64,000 nt of DNA from Acidihalobacter ferrooxydans (GCF_001975725.1 NZ_CP019434.1:310001-374000), one strand, 5' to 3'. Shown: positions 34,941-44,200, counted from the first letter of the stretch. Numbers and translations: made by a program. Notes: a model not told the origin generated them from the letters alone.

Positions 34941-35573
34941 ATGCAACCATCCCCCCCGCTTGCAACAACCTCTCTGCTCGATGTGTGCGCACTGCGCGGC
35001 AGTGTATTCGCCGACATCAATCTGCAACTCGCCGCGGGCGAATGCGTGGCGTTGTCCGGCCCTTCCGGCAGCGGCAAGACGGTACTGCTGCGCGCCCTGG
35101 TGGATCTCGATCCGAACGAGGGCGAGGTCGCGCTCGATGGCGAGCCGCGGCGCAGCTTCGCACCGGCCGAATGGCGGCGTTCGGTCGCGCTGGTGCCGGC
35201 CGAGCCGGCGTGGTGGGGTACCTTGGTGAGCGAACATTTCCCGGTCGGTTGCAAGCCACCGTTGGCCATGCTCGGGCTCTCCGCGCAGGCGCTTGACTGG
35301 GAGGTGGCGCGTTGTTCCAGCGGCGAGCGTCAGCGCCTGGCGCTGCTGCGCGCGTTAGTGCGCGAGCCGCGCGTGCTGCTGCTGGACGAGGCCACAGCCA
35401 ATCTCGATGAGACCAGTCGCGGCAGAGTCGAGGTGCTGATCGCCGACTTCCAGCGCAGCGGTGGCGCGGTGCTTTGGGTCACGCACGACGCTGCGCAGGC
35501 GGCACGCGTCGCGCAACGGTGGCTGACGTTACGCGACGGTCGCCTGCTGCAAGTGGACACCGCACACACATGA
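34941..35573 (+). CDS. fetA: ABC transporter ATP-binding protein, FetA (YbbL)-like
   Basis: 210 aa. Walker A is GPSGSGKTVLLRAL, the signature is CSSGERQRLALLRAL, Walker B is VLLLDEATANLD and the H-loop is VTHD. It is short for an ABC ATPase, as is typical for FetA/YbbL. It overlaps the permease gene by 4 nt (ATGA), and this pair corresponds to FetAB, implicated in iron export and peroxide resistance in E. coli. The substrate is not proven here. Confidence 0.85.
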   Translation: MQPSPPLATTSLLDVCALRGSVFADINLQLAAGECVALSGPSGSGKTVLLRALVDLDPNEGEVALDGEPRRSFAPAEWRRSVALVPAEPAWWGTLVSEHFPVGCKPPLAMLGLSAQALDWEVARCSSGERQRLALLRALVREPRVLLLDEATANLDETSRGRVEVLIADFQRSGGAVLWVTHDAAQAARVAQRWLTLRDGRLLQVDTAHT

Positions 35574-36367
35574 ATCTCATTAGCCTCACGCCGCTCGACC
35601 TGGGTCTGGCTGCCCTGCTGATTCTCGCGCTGGCAGCCCTCAGCCTGTGGTTGAGTCTCGGGCTTGAACGCACCCTGCTGGTCTCTGCCGCACGCATGAC
35701 CTTGCAGCTCTGGCTCGTCGGCCTGGTGCTCAAGGTGTTGTTCAACAATGCCACTATTGGCTGGATCGCGCTCGGCGCGGGCTTCATGATTCTGGTGGCC
35801 GGGCGCGAGGTCATGGCGCGCCAGCAGCGCCGTTTCGCGGGAGTCTGGGGTTACGGGCTCGGCACCCTGGCGCTGGCGGTGCCCAGTCTGACGATCATTC
35901 TGCTCGCCTTGCTCGTGCTGGTGCGCCCCGCGCCATGGTATGAGCCGCAATATGCGATTCCGATGTTCGGAATGCTGCTCGGCAATTCCATGACCGGCGT
36001 CGCGGTGGGACTGGATCGGCTCACCCAGACCGCCTGGCAGCAACGCAGTGTCATCGAAGCACGTCTGCTGCTCGGGCAGACCTGGGATCAGGCCATCTCC
36101 GATCTGCGCCACGAGGCGGCGCGAGCCGGCATGATTCCGATTATCAACTCCATGGCCGCTGCCGGCGTGGTCAGCCTGCCGGGCATGATGACCGGTCAGA
36201 TACTCGCCGGCAGCCCGCCGACCGAGGCAGTCAAGTATCAGATTCTTATCATGTTCCTGATCGCGGCGAATACGGGTTTCGCGGCGCTCGGTGGCGTGTG
36301 GCTGGGTTCCAGGCGTTTGTTCGACGAGCGCGAACGCCTGCGGCTGGATCGTTTGAAGAACCGATAA
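35570..36367 (+). CDS. fetB: ABC transporter permease, FetB (YbbM)-like
   Basis: 265 aa with about seven transmembrane helices. UPF0014 family features are present: AARMTLQLWLVGLVL, the central MFGMLLGNSMTG, and INSMAAAGVVSLPGMMTGQI. It forms an iron exporter-type complex with the ATPase encoded just upstream. Start overlaps the fetA stop. Confidence 0.88.
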   Translation: MNLISLTPLDLGLAALLILALAALSLWLSLGLERTLLVSAARMTLQLWLVGLVLKVLFNNATIGWIALGAGFMILVAGREVMARQQRRFAGVWGYGLGTLALAVPSLTIILLALLVLVRPAPWYEPQYAIPMFGMLLGNSMTGVAVGLDRLTQTAWQQRSVIEARLLLGQTWDQAISDLRHEAARAGMIPIINSMAAAGVVSLPGMMTGQILAGSPPTEAVKYQILIMFLIAANTGFAALGGVWLGSRRLFDERERLRLDRLKNR

Positions 36368-36669
36368 GCAATCTGAAACGAAAATGGTGTCTTGCAATCA
36401 AGCAAATGGATCATTGGTGTAACAAAATGGCCAGACCAATCAGAAACGTGAAGGATTGCATGATCGGCCCTATGTTTTCACATAAACCGCTCGCGGACTT
36501 GATCGAGCAATCGGGGCTTTTGGCGCGCGCTCAAGGTGTGATCGCTTTTGACGTCGCCTCAAACATGAAACTTGAGGTCTTGCAATCCTCCAAATCCATC
36601 AGCCTCCTAGGCTTTCTACTCAAAAGCGGGCGGTCGGATGAGTTCGATACAGGCGCTTAAAAAGCGGCT
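36368..36669. other. Intergenic region, doubtful small reading frame
   Basis: 302 bp between convergent fetB and the EAL-domain gene. A frame from the ATG at 36427 to 36660 could encode 77 aa, but it has no ribosome-binding site and no recognisable features, so I do not call it a gene. No clear terminator; a short CGCTT / AAGCG pairing near 36655 is weak. Confidence 0.4.
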
Positions 36670-39600
36670 TTATTCCCGGTATTCGTTGCGCGCCTGTTCG
36701 AGCAGGCATTCCATCAGCTTGAGCCGCGCGCGTTCAAATTCTTTGTCTATCAGGCCGCGTGTGCTTGCCTCCGCCAGCCGGTCGCAGGCTTGGCCAAGCG
36801 TTGCGGCCTGCTCACCGAGACCGGCGATATACGTCTGCACGGGATTGTTTCCCTGACAAAAGCGCTGTACGACTTGCGCCTCATCCGTGAAAGACGCCTT
36901 ATCGGCCAGACAGGGCGCGCAGCCGCCGTTGTCCAGATACACGGCCAGTGCGCCTAGCGCGGTACTCGGCATGTCGGGCGCGAGACACGCCGGCATGTTG
37001 TCGATCCAGGTCGGCAGGTCAGTGGCAGGCATCGGCCGGGCGATAGCATAGCCTTGGCCGTATTCGGCGCCGAGATAGGCGGACGCTTCGACCAGTGCCG
37101 GGGTTTCCAGCCCTTCGACCGTCACCCACTTGCCCATGTCTTGCGCGAGTCGGGTCAGATGACGGATGAAGTTGAGCGTACGCAAGGGGTTTTGCCGATA
37201 GTGGCGCACCAGTGTCTGATCGATCTTGACGCCATCGAAGGGGAGGCGATCGAGGCGCAGCAGGCTGCTGTAGCCCGATCCGAGGTCGTCCTCGAGCAGA
37301 CGCACACCCAGACCCTTCAGGGTATCAAGGGCGCGGTCGCGCGCGCTCGCATCGGTACTCTCGGCGGTTTCCAATAGCTCGAGCTTGAGCCGCTGGGGCG
37401 ATATTGAATGATGCGTCAGAGCACGTTCGATGAGGCCCAGATAGCGGCTGTCGCTCAGGCCCTGCGGCGGGAGGTTGAGCGAAATATTCAGGGTGTGGCC
37501 CTGCGTTTCCCAGTCGATCGCGGTCTCCAGTGCGTGGTGGAGGCCGAATTCGAACAGCCGCCTGAGCTCATGCTCGCCGAAGCTCGGCAGGAACTGGCCG
37601 GGCATGATCAGCGTACCGCTGGGTTCCCGCAAGCGGGCGAGCGCTTCCGCGCCGACCACCTGGCAGCTACGCAGATCCAGGATCGGCTGGTAATGCAGCT
37701 CCAGCGCGTCTTTCTTCAGAAGCTTGCGCCAGCGGTCACGCAGCGGCTGGGCGAGGATGTCCTGTTCCGTATGAGCGACGCGTTGCAGGGCCTGGCCGAT
37801 GAGATGACGCAACTGCTGAAGCATGCGTTCCTGATCCTGGCCCGAAAAACCGCCGACGTGTTTGAGGTACAGGGTGAGCACCGCCTGGGGTGGACCGTTC
37901 GGGGGGACGAGCGGGATAGCCACGGAAGAGCGTACCCCCAACGCCAGGCCGTGTTCGCGCCAGGGCCGCAGGCGCGGGTCGGTGGCGTAGTTCAGGCAAC
38001 GCTCGATCGCGCCGCTGCGCCAGGCTCGGCCGGTGGGGCCTTGTCCTTTCTCGCTGGGGTTCACATCAATCGGGCGGGCGCGCCCTTCAGCCAGCGCCTG
38101 GAGATACTGCCGGAAGGCGTCGCCTGCGATGAATTCAAAGACGTAGTGCCCGGCCGCATCCGGCCGACCCAGGGTGACCGAAACCACGCCGCTGAGTGCG
38201 GCCAGCGCCTCGACCATGCCTTCGCCCAGTTCGGTGAAGCGCTGGGCGCGCATCGCCAGGGAGGTAATGCGCTGCAGTGCCGCGTCGTACTCGGCAGTAA
38301 TGTCCGCATGGCCGGTGAGCTGCGCCTGCAGATCGATCGCGAGGCGGCGACTGAGCAGGCTGAACAGCACCGCCGAGCTTGGCAGGCTGATGTGCAGGCG
38401 TTCGAGGAGCAGGCCGTAGGCGCCAACCACCCATTCGGGGCGGATGCCGACCATGGCGTGGATGCGGCCGAGTTGACGGGAGGCGTCGCGATGCGCGTTT
38501 TCGTCTAATTCGGAGGCGAGCAGCTGGCCCAGATGGTTCTCCATCTCCGCGCGGTGTTGGCGCTTTTCTTCGCTGGAAAAGGTCTGGATGAGCACGCCAC
38601 TTTCAGGGTCGACGCTCAGCTTGGCATAAACCGCTTCCACTACCGCCGGCAGCGCGAGCGCGAGTACAGGTTCGATGCGCTTGAACGCCTGGGTAGCGGC
38701 GGTGCCATAAGCCGGCACATCAATGTCGGCCATGCTTTCGTTCGAGGTGGCGGCAAGGCCGGCGAACGAGCGGGTGGCATCGAACAGGGTCCACCAGCGC
38801 TCGCGAGCGTTCTTTTGCGCCTTGGCCTGATACAGCGCCTGATCGGCGGCGCGCAGCAGAATGCCGGCCGCGTCCTTGCCGCAGTCGAAGCACAGCGGAT
38901 AGATCACCAGCCCCAGACTCAGGCTAATAGCAACTTCGACCGTATCGGACACCTGGATCGGTGCGGTCAGAGTGGCATGCAGACGTGCGAGCAGTGTTTC
39001 GAGGTCGTCCAGATTGTCCAATTCTTCGAGCAGCAGCACGAATTCGTCGCCACCCAGGCGGCAGGCAAAGTCGTTTTTGCGCAACTCGGCCTGTAGCCGA
39101 TGGGCAAATTCGATCAGCAAGGCATCGCCGGCTGCGTGGCCATGGAGATCGTTGATCAGCTTAAAGTCGTCGAGATCGAGCAGGGCGACGGCCAGCAGCC
39201 GCTCCTGGCGGTCGGCGCGGGCCAGGGCTTCTTCGACACGGGTGTCCAGCGCGGCGCGATTGGGCAGGTCTGTCAGCGGGTCGTGGAAGGCGAGCCGAGC
39301 GAGCTTGCGTCTTTCTTCGTCCAGCGCGGCGTCGCGGGCGAGGGTCGCTTCCAGGAAATGACCCAGTTCCTCGATTTGGGTTTGAGTATGGTGCTTTCCG
39401 AAGGTGCCAGACGTGCGACTGTACAGGCTCAGGACCAGGCGGCGGTCGCCGGCCTGCATCGGCAGGGCGACGGTGGAGCGCCACTGATGATGCTCGATGG
39501 CAGGCTGGAATGGCGAGGATTTGTCTGCTTCCCGCCAGTCTGGAATATGGCAGGGCTTGCCTGATCGTAGCGCCTGGCCGGTTGGCCCCTGCGCCCATGG

Positions 39601-39834
39601 ACCCTGATCCCAGTGCACCTGCAATTGCGCAAGAAATTCCATCATTTCCTGGCTGGATGCGTAATCGACCAGGACGCGTCCGTCCGCCTCCGCGTGGCCC
39701 AGCCAGTAGCCATCGACATGCCAACTCTTGAGCAGCGGAGCGAGGTCTTCGAGCAGGCCGCGCGTTGTGGTCGCTTTCGAGAGCAGGCGCGCTAAGCGGC
39801 GGAAGAACTGGATTTCATTTGTTCTGTTACTCAT
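36670..39834 (-). CDS. GAF-GGDEF-globin-GAF-EAL cyclic di-GMP signalling protein
   Basis: 1054 aa, no transmembrane helix. Order: GAF (about 15-170); GGDEF (about 180-340) with intact RLGGDEF; a globin-coupled-sensor-like domain (about 375-530) with LGRIHAMVGIRPEWVVGAY, matching the proximal-His region of sensor globins; a second GAF (about 545-715); and EAL (about 735-985) with AEALARL, EDDLGSGYSSLLRLD and TVEGLETP. Both diguanylate cyclase and phosphodiesterase sites look competent. A heme globin suggests O2 or NO control of c-di-GMP. A mid-protein globin is unusual because sensor globins are normally N-terminal. Monocistronic; no partner nearby. Confidence 0.85.
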   Translation of the reverse strand: MSNRTNEIQFFRRLARLLSKATTTRGLLEDLAPLLKSWHVDGYWLGHAEADGRVLVDYASSQEMMEFLAQLQVHWDQGPWAQGPTGQALRSGKPCHIPDWREADKSSPFQPAIEHHQWRSTVALPMQAGDRRLVLSLYSRTSGTFGKHHTQTQIEELGHFLEATLARDAALDEERRKLARLAFHDPLTDLPNRAALDTRVEEALARADRQERLLAVALLDLDDFKLINDLHGHAAGDALLIEFAHRLQAELRKNDFACRLGGDEFVLLLEELDNLDDLETLLARLHATLTAPIQVSDTVEVAISLSLGLVIYPLCFDCGKDAAGILLRAADQALYQAKAQKNARERWWTLFDATRSFAGLAATSNESMADIDVPAYGTAATQAFKRIEPVLALALPAVVEAVYAKLSVDPESGVLIQTFSSEEKRQHRAEMENHLGQLLASELDENAHRDASRQLGRIHAMVGIRPEWVVGAYGLLLERLHISLPSSAVLFSLLSRRLAIDLQAQLTGHADITAEYDAALQRITSLAMRAQRFTELGEGMVEALAALSGVVSVTLGRPDAAGHYVFEFIAGDAFRQYLQALAEGRARPIDVNPSEKGQGPTGRAWRSGAIERCLNYATDPRLRPWREHGLALGVRSSVAIPLVPPNGPPQAVLTLYLKHVGGFSGQDQERMLQQLRHLIGQALQRVAHTEQDILAQPLRDRWRKLLKKDALELHYQPILDLRSCQVVGAEALARLREPSGTLIMPGQFLPSFGEHELRRLFEFGLHHALETAIDWETQGHTLNISLNLPPQGLSDSRYLGLIERALTHHSISPQRLKLELLETAESTDASARDRALDTLKGLGVRLLEDDLGSGYSSLLRLDRLPFDGVKIDQTLVRHYRQNPLRTLNFIRHLTRLAQDMGKWVTVEGLETPALVEASAYLGAEYGQGYAIARPMPATDLPTWIDNMPACLAPDMPSTALGALAVYLDNGGCAPCLADKASFTDEAQVVQRFCQGNNPVQTYIAGLGEQAATLGQACDRLAEASTRGLIDKEFERARLKLMECLLEQARNEYRE

Positions 39835-40176
39835 GAATTCAATGCCCGCCTTGGGAAAGGGTACTCGTCCTCAACACGGGTACTGTTCATTCCTGGAAGC
39901 CTGCCGGACTTGGAAAGAATCGGCTGTGGCAATGGGATAATGGGTCCATTCCCCGCCCTTTTTCGTAGAATTAGATCTACTCTTGTCCTCAAAAGACCGA
40001 CAACAGGTCTCTTTTCTCCGCTTGCCTCGCCACGATCCTCCAAGTCTGACAGGCTCCTGTCTGTTTTGTGTCCATTAACAGTGTAGCCTACGGCGATACC
40101 CTGTAGGTGCTGTGGTTATTCGACAGGCGCGAACGAAGGCGCTGGATCGATGACAGAAATTGGCGTAGGGGGGATG
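39835..40176. other. Divergent intergenic region
   Basis: About 340 bp between the divergent cyclic di-GMP gene and the TMEM175-like gene. Two hairpins are visible: AAAAGACC / GGTCT followed by CTTTT (39991-40014) and GACAGG / CCTGTC near 40050. No gene and no clear promoter seen. Confidence 0.4.
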
Positions 40177-40752
40177 ATGCAAACAACACGGATGGAAGCG
40201 TTCAGCGATGGTGTGATGGCCATCATCATCACCATCATGGTGCTGGAGCTCAAAGTGCCGCATGGCGAAGAACTCGCCGCGCTGTGGCCCTTATTGCCGG
40301 TGCTGCTGAGCTATGTATTGAGTTTTGTGTACGTGGGAATCTATTGGAATAACCACCATCATATGCTTCATGCGACAGAGCATGTATCCGGCAGCGTCAT
40401 GTGGGCCAATCTTCATTTGTTGTTCTGGCTGTCACTGTTTCCTTTCGTCACGGGCTGGATGGGCGAAAATCATTTTGGCGCCGTGCCGACCGCGCTGTAT
40501 GGCGTGGTGCTGCTGATGGCTGCGATGGCGTATTGGATCCTGGTGAGTCGCATCATCGCTGCCAATGGCGCAGAGTCGCAGCTTACCCGCGCCATCGGCA
40601 GCGACCGCAAGGGTAAGCTGTCGGTCGCGCTGTATGCCGTCGCCATACCTGTGGCCGTCTACCTGCCCTGGTTGGCTCAGGCGGCCTATGTCGCTGTTGC
40701 GGCGATGTGGCTGATCCCGGACCGAAGGATCGAGCGGCAGCTTACCGATTGA
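40177..40752 (+). CDS. TMEM175-family potassium channel-like protein (DUF1211)
   Basis: 191 aa with six hydrophobic helices. The family signature is TTRMEAFSDGVMAIIITI, the RxxxFSDG motif that lines the channel in bacterial TMEM175, followed by LELKVP. Bacterial TMEM175 proteins form potassium-leak channels. Start chosen at 40177 just after a G-rich site (40168-40173); ATGs at 40174 and 40150 are alternatives. Monocistronic. Confidence 0.85.
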   Translation: MQTTRMEAFSDGVMAIIITIMVLELKVPHGEELAALWPLLPVLLSYVLSFVYVGIYWNNHHHMLHATEHVSGSVMWANLHLLFWLSLFPFVTGWMGENHFGAVPTALYGVVLLMAAMAYWILVSRIIAANGAESQLTRAIGSDRKGKLSVALYAVAIPVAVYLPWLAQAAYVAVAAMWLIPDRRIERQLTD

Positions 40753-40758
40753 GCCGCA

Positions 40759-41673
40759 TCAGGCCGTGACCGGCTCGGTGCCTGGTACCAGAAAGGTCGC
40801 CGCTTTGTCGGCCGGCATGTCGGCCAGGTCGGCGGCGGTCATCTCGGCGTAGATTTCCAGCAGGTAGCCGGTCGGGTCACGCAGCCAGAGTTCGTGCAGC
40901 GGCAGCCCGTGCCAGGTGCTGCGCGGCGGCTTGACCACTTCGGTGCCGGCGCCCAGCGCGGTGTGGTAGGCGGCGATGACCGCCACCTTGTCCGGCACGC
41001 GCAGGCCGAGGTGATACAGGCTGTAGGTGTCGAGTTTTTCTCCGGAGTCGTTCACCAGCAGCACCAGGTTTAGCTTGAGCCAGGGCACGATAAAGGTGCT
41101 GTAGCGCGCTTCGCGGTCTTTGGGCTGAATGCCGAACAGGCGGGTGTAGAAGGCGGTGCTGGCGGCCAGATCGGCCACCCGGAGGCTGATGTGAAACTCG
41201 TCGTTGCCGGGAATCAGTTTGGGCGTGGCGTCGGGGGCGAGCGGTTCGATGCCTTCGGCGCGCAGCAGGTCGGTTGTTCGCTGGCGTACCTCGTCGCGCA
41301 CGCGGCGGAACTCGGCGATGATTTGCTCGTCGGTGCCGGTCGCCTTGGCCGGGTCTTGCAGCGGCCAGTGAATCTTGCGTGTGCCGGGCGGCAGGATCGG
41401 GCAGTGCTCGTCGGCATGGCCGCAGACAGTGACCACCAGATCGGCACGCGCCAGCATGGCATCGTCCAGTTTGGTCGATTCCTGGCGGCTGATGTCGACG
41501 CCGGCCTCGCCCATCACGGCGATGGCGCGCGGGTTCTTGCCGTGTGCTTCGATGCCAGCGGATTCGGCGACCACGCGCGCGCCACCGAGCGCGCGTGCCC
41601 AGCCTTCGGCCATCTGGCTGCGGCAGGAATTGCCGGTACACACGAACAGGATATGCAAGGGTTTGTCTGACAT
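40759..41673 (-). CDS. arsC: Arsenate reductase ArsC fused to a VOC (ArsI/CadI-like) domain
   Basis: 304 aa. Residues 1-145 are a thioredoxin-coupled, low-molecular-weight phosphatase-type arsenate reductase. The P-loop is CTGNSCR (C12-R18) and the redox pair C84 and C91 (VTVCGHADEHC) has the spacing of Staphylococcus ArsC. Residues about 155-280 are a vicinal-oxygen-chelate domain with metal ligands His (DEFHISL), His (YHLGL) and Glu (LLEIYAE). The Cys pair used by ArsI C-As lyases to bind arsenicals appears absent. Start at 41673 has AGGAG. It follows arsB by 11 nt in a minus-strand operon. Confidence 0.88.
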   Translation of the reverse strand: MSDKPLHILFVCTGNSCRSQMAEGWARALGGARVVAESAGIEAHGKNPRAIAVMGEAGVDISRQESTKLDDAMLARADLVVTVCGHADEHCPILPPGTRKIHWPLQDPAKATGTDEQIIAEFRRVRDEVRQRTTDLLRAEGIEPLAPDATPKLIPGNDEFHISLRVADLAASTAFYTRLFGIQPKDREARYSTFIVPWLKLNLVLLVNDSGEKLDTYSLYHLGLRVPDKVAVIAAYHTALGAGTEVVKPPRSTWHGLPLHELWLRDPTGYLLEIYAEMTAADLADMPADKAATFLVPGTEPVTA

Positions 41674-41684
41674 TAGGGTTTCTC

Positions 41685-42995
41685 CTAGGGTGAAACGAAC
41701 GGTAGCCACGCGGCCAGCGCGAGCAGGGTCAACAGCAGCACCGGCGGGGTGAGAATCAGACCGACCTTCATGTACTGCCCCCAGGTGATGGTCTTGCCCT
41801 TGCGCGCCAGCACATGCAGCCACAGCAGGGTGGCGAGGCTGCCGATGGGGGTGAATTTCGGCCCCAGATCGCAGCCGATCACGTTGGCGTAGATCATCGC
41901 CTCGCGCACGGCGGGGGCGAGGCCATGGGCCTGATCGATGGCCAGTGCGCCGACCAGTACGCTGGGCATGTTGTTCATCACCGAAGACAGCCCGGCGGCA
42001 AGAAAGCCGGTGCCGACCGCGGCGGCGACCGTGCCGTGCGTAGCCAGCCATTCCAGCGCGCGGGCCACATAGTCGGTGAGTCCGGCATTGCGCAGGCCAT
42101 AGACCACCAGATACATGCCCAGGCTGAAGATCACGATCTGCCATGGCGCATCTTTCAAGACCTTGCGCACGGCGATCCGTGCGCCGCGCCCGCCGGCATG
42201 CCAACGCCCCGCCACCGCCAGCAGCACCAGCGCGCCGGCGCTGGTGACCGCCGATACCGGTACCTGGAAGGGTGCGGTCACGAAGTAGGCGAGCAGCAGC
42301 ACGCCGAGCAGCGGAAAGGCGGCGCGGAACACCAGCGGATCGCGGATCGCCGAGGCCGGCGCTTCCAGATCGTGGGTGGCGTAGTGGCGTGGCAGGCGGC
42401 GCCGGAAATAGAGCCACAGCACGCCGAGCGTGGCGGCCAGCGCGACGAGATCGACCGGCACCATGACCAGCGCGTAGCGATCAAAGGGGATGTCGAAATA
42501 GTTGGCGCTGACGATGTTGACCAGATTGGAAATCATCAGCGGCAGGCTGGTGGTGTCGGCGACGAAGCCGGTGGCGATCACGAAGGCGAACGCGGCGGTT
42601 TCGGCAAAGCCCAGGCGCAGCAGAATCGCCAGCACGATGGGCGTGAGCAACAGGGCGGCGCCGTCGTTGGCAAAAAACGCGGCAATCACCGCGCCGAGCA
42701 CGATCACCAGCGGAAACAGGCGGCGCCCGTCGCCGTTGCCCCAGCGGGCCACGTGCAGCGCCGCCCAGTGGAAAAAGCCGGCTTCGTCCAGCAGCAGCGA
42801 GATGATGATCAGCGCCACGAAGGTAAAGGTGGCATCCCAGACGATCTGCCACACCACCGGGATGTCGCCGGGCGTGATCACGCCGGTCGCCAGCGCCAGC
42901 ACGGCGCCGCTCATGGCGCTCCAGCCGATGCCCAGCCCGCGTGGCTGCCAGATGACGAAAATCAGGGTGAGGATGAAGATGCCTAGAGCGAGCAT
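41685..42995 (-). CDS. arsB: Arsenite efflux permease ArsB
   Basis: 436 aa, about 11-12 transmembrane helices, IT superfamily. Motifs: [35 protein letters not shown] and [16 protein letters not shown], all typical of ArsB. It exports arsenite or antimonite after arsenate has been reduced by ArsC. It is divergent from arsR, with a dyad operator between them (43049-43072). Confidence 0.94.
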   Translation of the reverse strand: MLALGIFILTLIFVIWQPRGLGIGWSAMSGAVLALATGVITPGDIPVVWQIVWDATFTFVALIIISLLLDEAGFFHWAALHVARWGNGDGRRLFPLVIVLGAVIAAFFANDGAALLLTPIVLAILLRLGFAETAAFAFVIATGFVADTTSLPLMISNLVNIVSANYFDIPFDRYALVMVPVDLVALAATLGVLWLYFRRRLPRHYATHDLEAPASAIRDPLVFRAAFPLLGVLLLAYFVTAPFQVPVSAVTSAGALVLLAVAGRWHAGGRGARIAVRKVLKDAPWQIVIFSLGMYLVVYGLRNAGLTDYVARALEWLATHGTVAAAVGTGFLAAGLSSVMNNMPSVLVGALAIDQAHGLAPAVREAMIYANVIGCDLGPKFTPIGSLATLLWLHVLARKGKTITWGQYMKVGLILTPPVLLLTLLALAAWLPFVSP

Positions 42996-43048
42996 ACGGT
43001 ATAAAGTCCGGACTGAGGCGAGGAGTTACAGACTATAATCGTCTATCC

Positions 43049-43072
43049 ATATATGCGCAATATCGAATATAT
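43049..43072. promoter_or_regulatory. ArsR operator-like dyad
   Basis: ATATATGCG-CAATAT-CGAATATAT is a 9-bp inverted repeat with one mismatch, lying just downstream of a TATAAT box (43034-43039) and 9 bp before the arsR start. Its position fits autoregulation by ArsR and control of divergent arsB. Confidence 0.6.
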
Positions 43073-43081
43073 TAAGTTCTC

Positions 43082-43429
43082 ATGACACCTGAAACATTCT
43101 TTCGCGCCCTGTCCGACGGCACCCGACTGCGCTGCCTGATGCTGCTGCAGCGTGAGGGGGAACTGTGCGTGTGCGAGCTGACGCAGGCGCTGGATCTTTC
43201 TCAACCCAAAATTTCGCGCCATCTCGCCGCGCTGCGCGAGGCCGGTGTGGTGCTCGATCGGCGCGCCGGGCAGTGGGTGCATTACCGCATTCATCCTGAA
43301 CTGCCGGGCTGGGCGCAAAAAGTTCTTGCAGACACCGCAGCCGGTTTGGCGCAGGACCCGGTTTATGCGCAGGATGCGGCACATCTGCACGTGCGGGTAG
43401 AGCATCGCGAGCCCGTATGCCCGGAGTGA
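43082..43429 (+). CDS. arsR: ArsR-family arsenic-responsive repressor
   Basis: 115 aa winged-helix repressor. The classical arsenite-binding motif ELCVCEL (C29 and C31) precedes the recognition helix LSQPKISRHLAAL. Arsenite binding to the cysteines releases DNA. It is divergent from arsB-arsC, with the operator in between; extra residues at the C-terminus contain another Cys. Confidence 0.93.
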   Translation: MTPETFFRALSDGTRLRCLMLLQREGELCVCELTQALDLSQPKISRHLAALREAGVVLDRRAGQWVHYRIHPELPGWAQKVLADTAAGLAQDPVYAQDAAHLHVRVEHREPVCPE

Positions 43430-43661
43430 GCGCCATGCGGAAAGCGGGCGCGGGGCAGACGCTAACCGACGCCGAAGTGGCCGGCGAGGCTGCCATCAAA
43501 GGCAATGGTGGGGCAAAGGCAACGTGAGCCGCGCCGCTTACGCGGGCTGACGAGAGGGCGTTTCCTGCCGAAGCATGCCCGTAGCGCAGGGTGGGCGGAT
43601 TGCCATGCAGCGTCTCATACAAGTTGTTCTTTGGTTGATTTCGTGTTTACATAATTTTACC

Positions 43662-43808
43662 TTCAGGACGGAACTCTCAGCGCGCAGACCACTCAAACGT
43701 AGTGAGCACTTAGCCCGGTGCTCCCCGCTACCCCCTAGCGGGATTCGACTTGTCTCCCCCCCTTCAAGTCGATTGATCTGCCCCGGCCTAGCGCCGGGGC
43801 TTCTTTTT
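43662..43808 (+). ncRNA. Candidate small RNA with C-rich hairpin loops
   Basis: Four stem-loops in series. Stem 1 is GAGCAC / GTGCTC (43704-43723). Stem 2 is CCCGCTA / TAGCGGG with a CCCCC loop (43724-43742). Stem 3 is TCGACTTG / CAAGTCGA with a loop of seven C (43745-43772). Stem 4 is the terminator CCCCGGC / GCCGGGG followed by CTTCTTTTT (43781-43808). A -10-like CATAAT at 43650-43655 suggests a start near 43662; no strong -35 is visible. C-rich exposed loops recall proteobacterial sRNAs that pair with G-rich ribosome-binding sites (e.g. sX13 of Xanthomonas, by analogy only). Confidence 0.55.
43781..43808 (+). terminator. Intrinsic terminator of the candidate sRNA
   Basis: 7-bp GC stem CCCCGGC / GCCGGGG with loop CTAGC, followed by CTTCTTTTT. 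It is 350 bp past arsR, which argues for a separate transcript ending here. Confidence 0.8.
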
Positions 43809-43812
43809 GTGC

Positions 43813-43902
43813 GCCAATCGTTTGTCTGCCAATCGTTTGTCTGCCAATCGTTTGTCTGCCAATCGTTTGTCCGACAATCGTTTGTCCGACAATCGTTCGC
43901 CC
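43813..43902. repeat. Six-copy 15-bp tandem repeat
   Basis: Six consecutive 15-mers of consensus GCCAATCGTTTGTCT. Copies 1-3 are identical, copy 4 has a 1-bp change (terminal C), copy 5 starts GAC and copy 6 is more divergent. It starts 5 bp after the sRNA terminator. Not a CRISPR, as there are no spacers. Confidence 0.9.
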
Positions 43903-44200
43903 GGAACGGAAAATTTATCCGTGATGTTCGGTTGACCTCGGATTCTCCTGAGCGATGCGTTCTTGCCTGATCCGTGCGTCCATAGATGGCTTTGCTCGGG
44001 CAGGGTGCATGGCGATGAGCGATGCGGCTCATTCAGAAGCTTCCCGCCGAATCCAAATCTCTGCGCAAGCATCGCCGCGCCGATGAATCGCTTCGTCTGA
44101 TGAATTTCAGAGGTAAACCCCATAGACACACACGGGGTGACTTTTTGTTGCGGCTCGCAGCCCGTATGCTACCGGTCTGTGTCAAGAGTCCGCATGCTCC

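Larger units (their letters stand above)
43430..44200. other. Intergenic region with candidate sRNA and tandem repeat
   Basis: 770 bp without a protein gene. It holds a structured RNA candidate with its own terminator (43662-43808) and a 15-bp tandem repeat (43813-43902). The remaining roughly 300 bp up to the oxidoreductase gene at 44201 show nothing clear. Confidence 0.55.

Noticed and set aside
36427-36660. 77-aa reading frame between fetB and the cyclic di-GMP gene
   Set aside because: No ribosome-binding site, no recognisable domain, and it lies in a convergent intergenic gap.
41674-42417. Upstream extension of arsC on the minus strand
   Set aside because: It runs through arsB in another frame; the AGGAG-preceded ATG at 41673 begins the ArsC homology.
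43813-43902. Short repeats as a CRISPR array
   Set aside because: Repeat units abut with no spacers and there are no cas genes.
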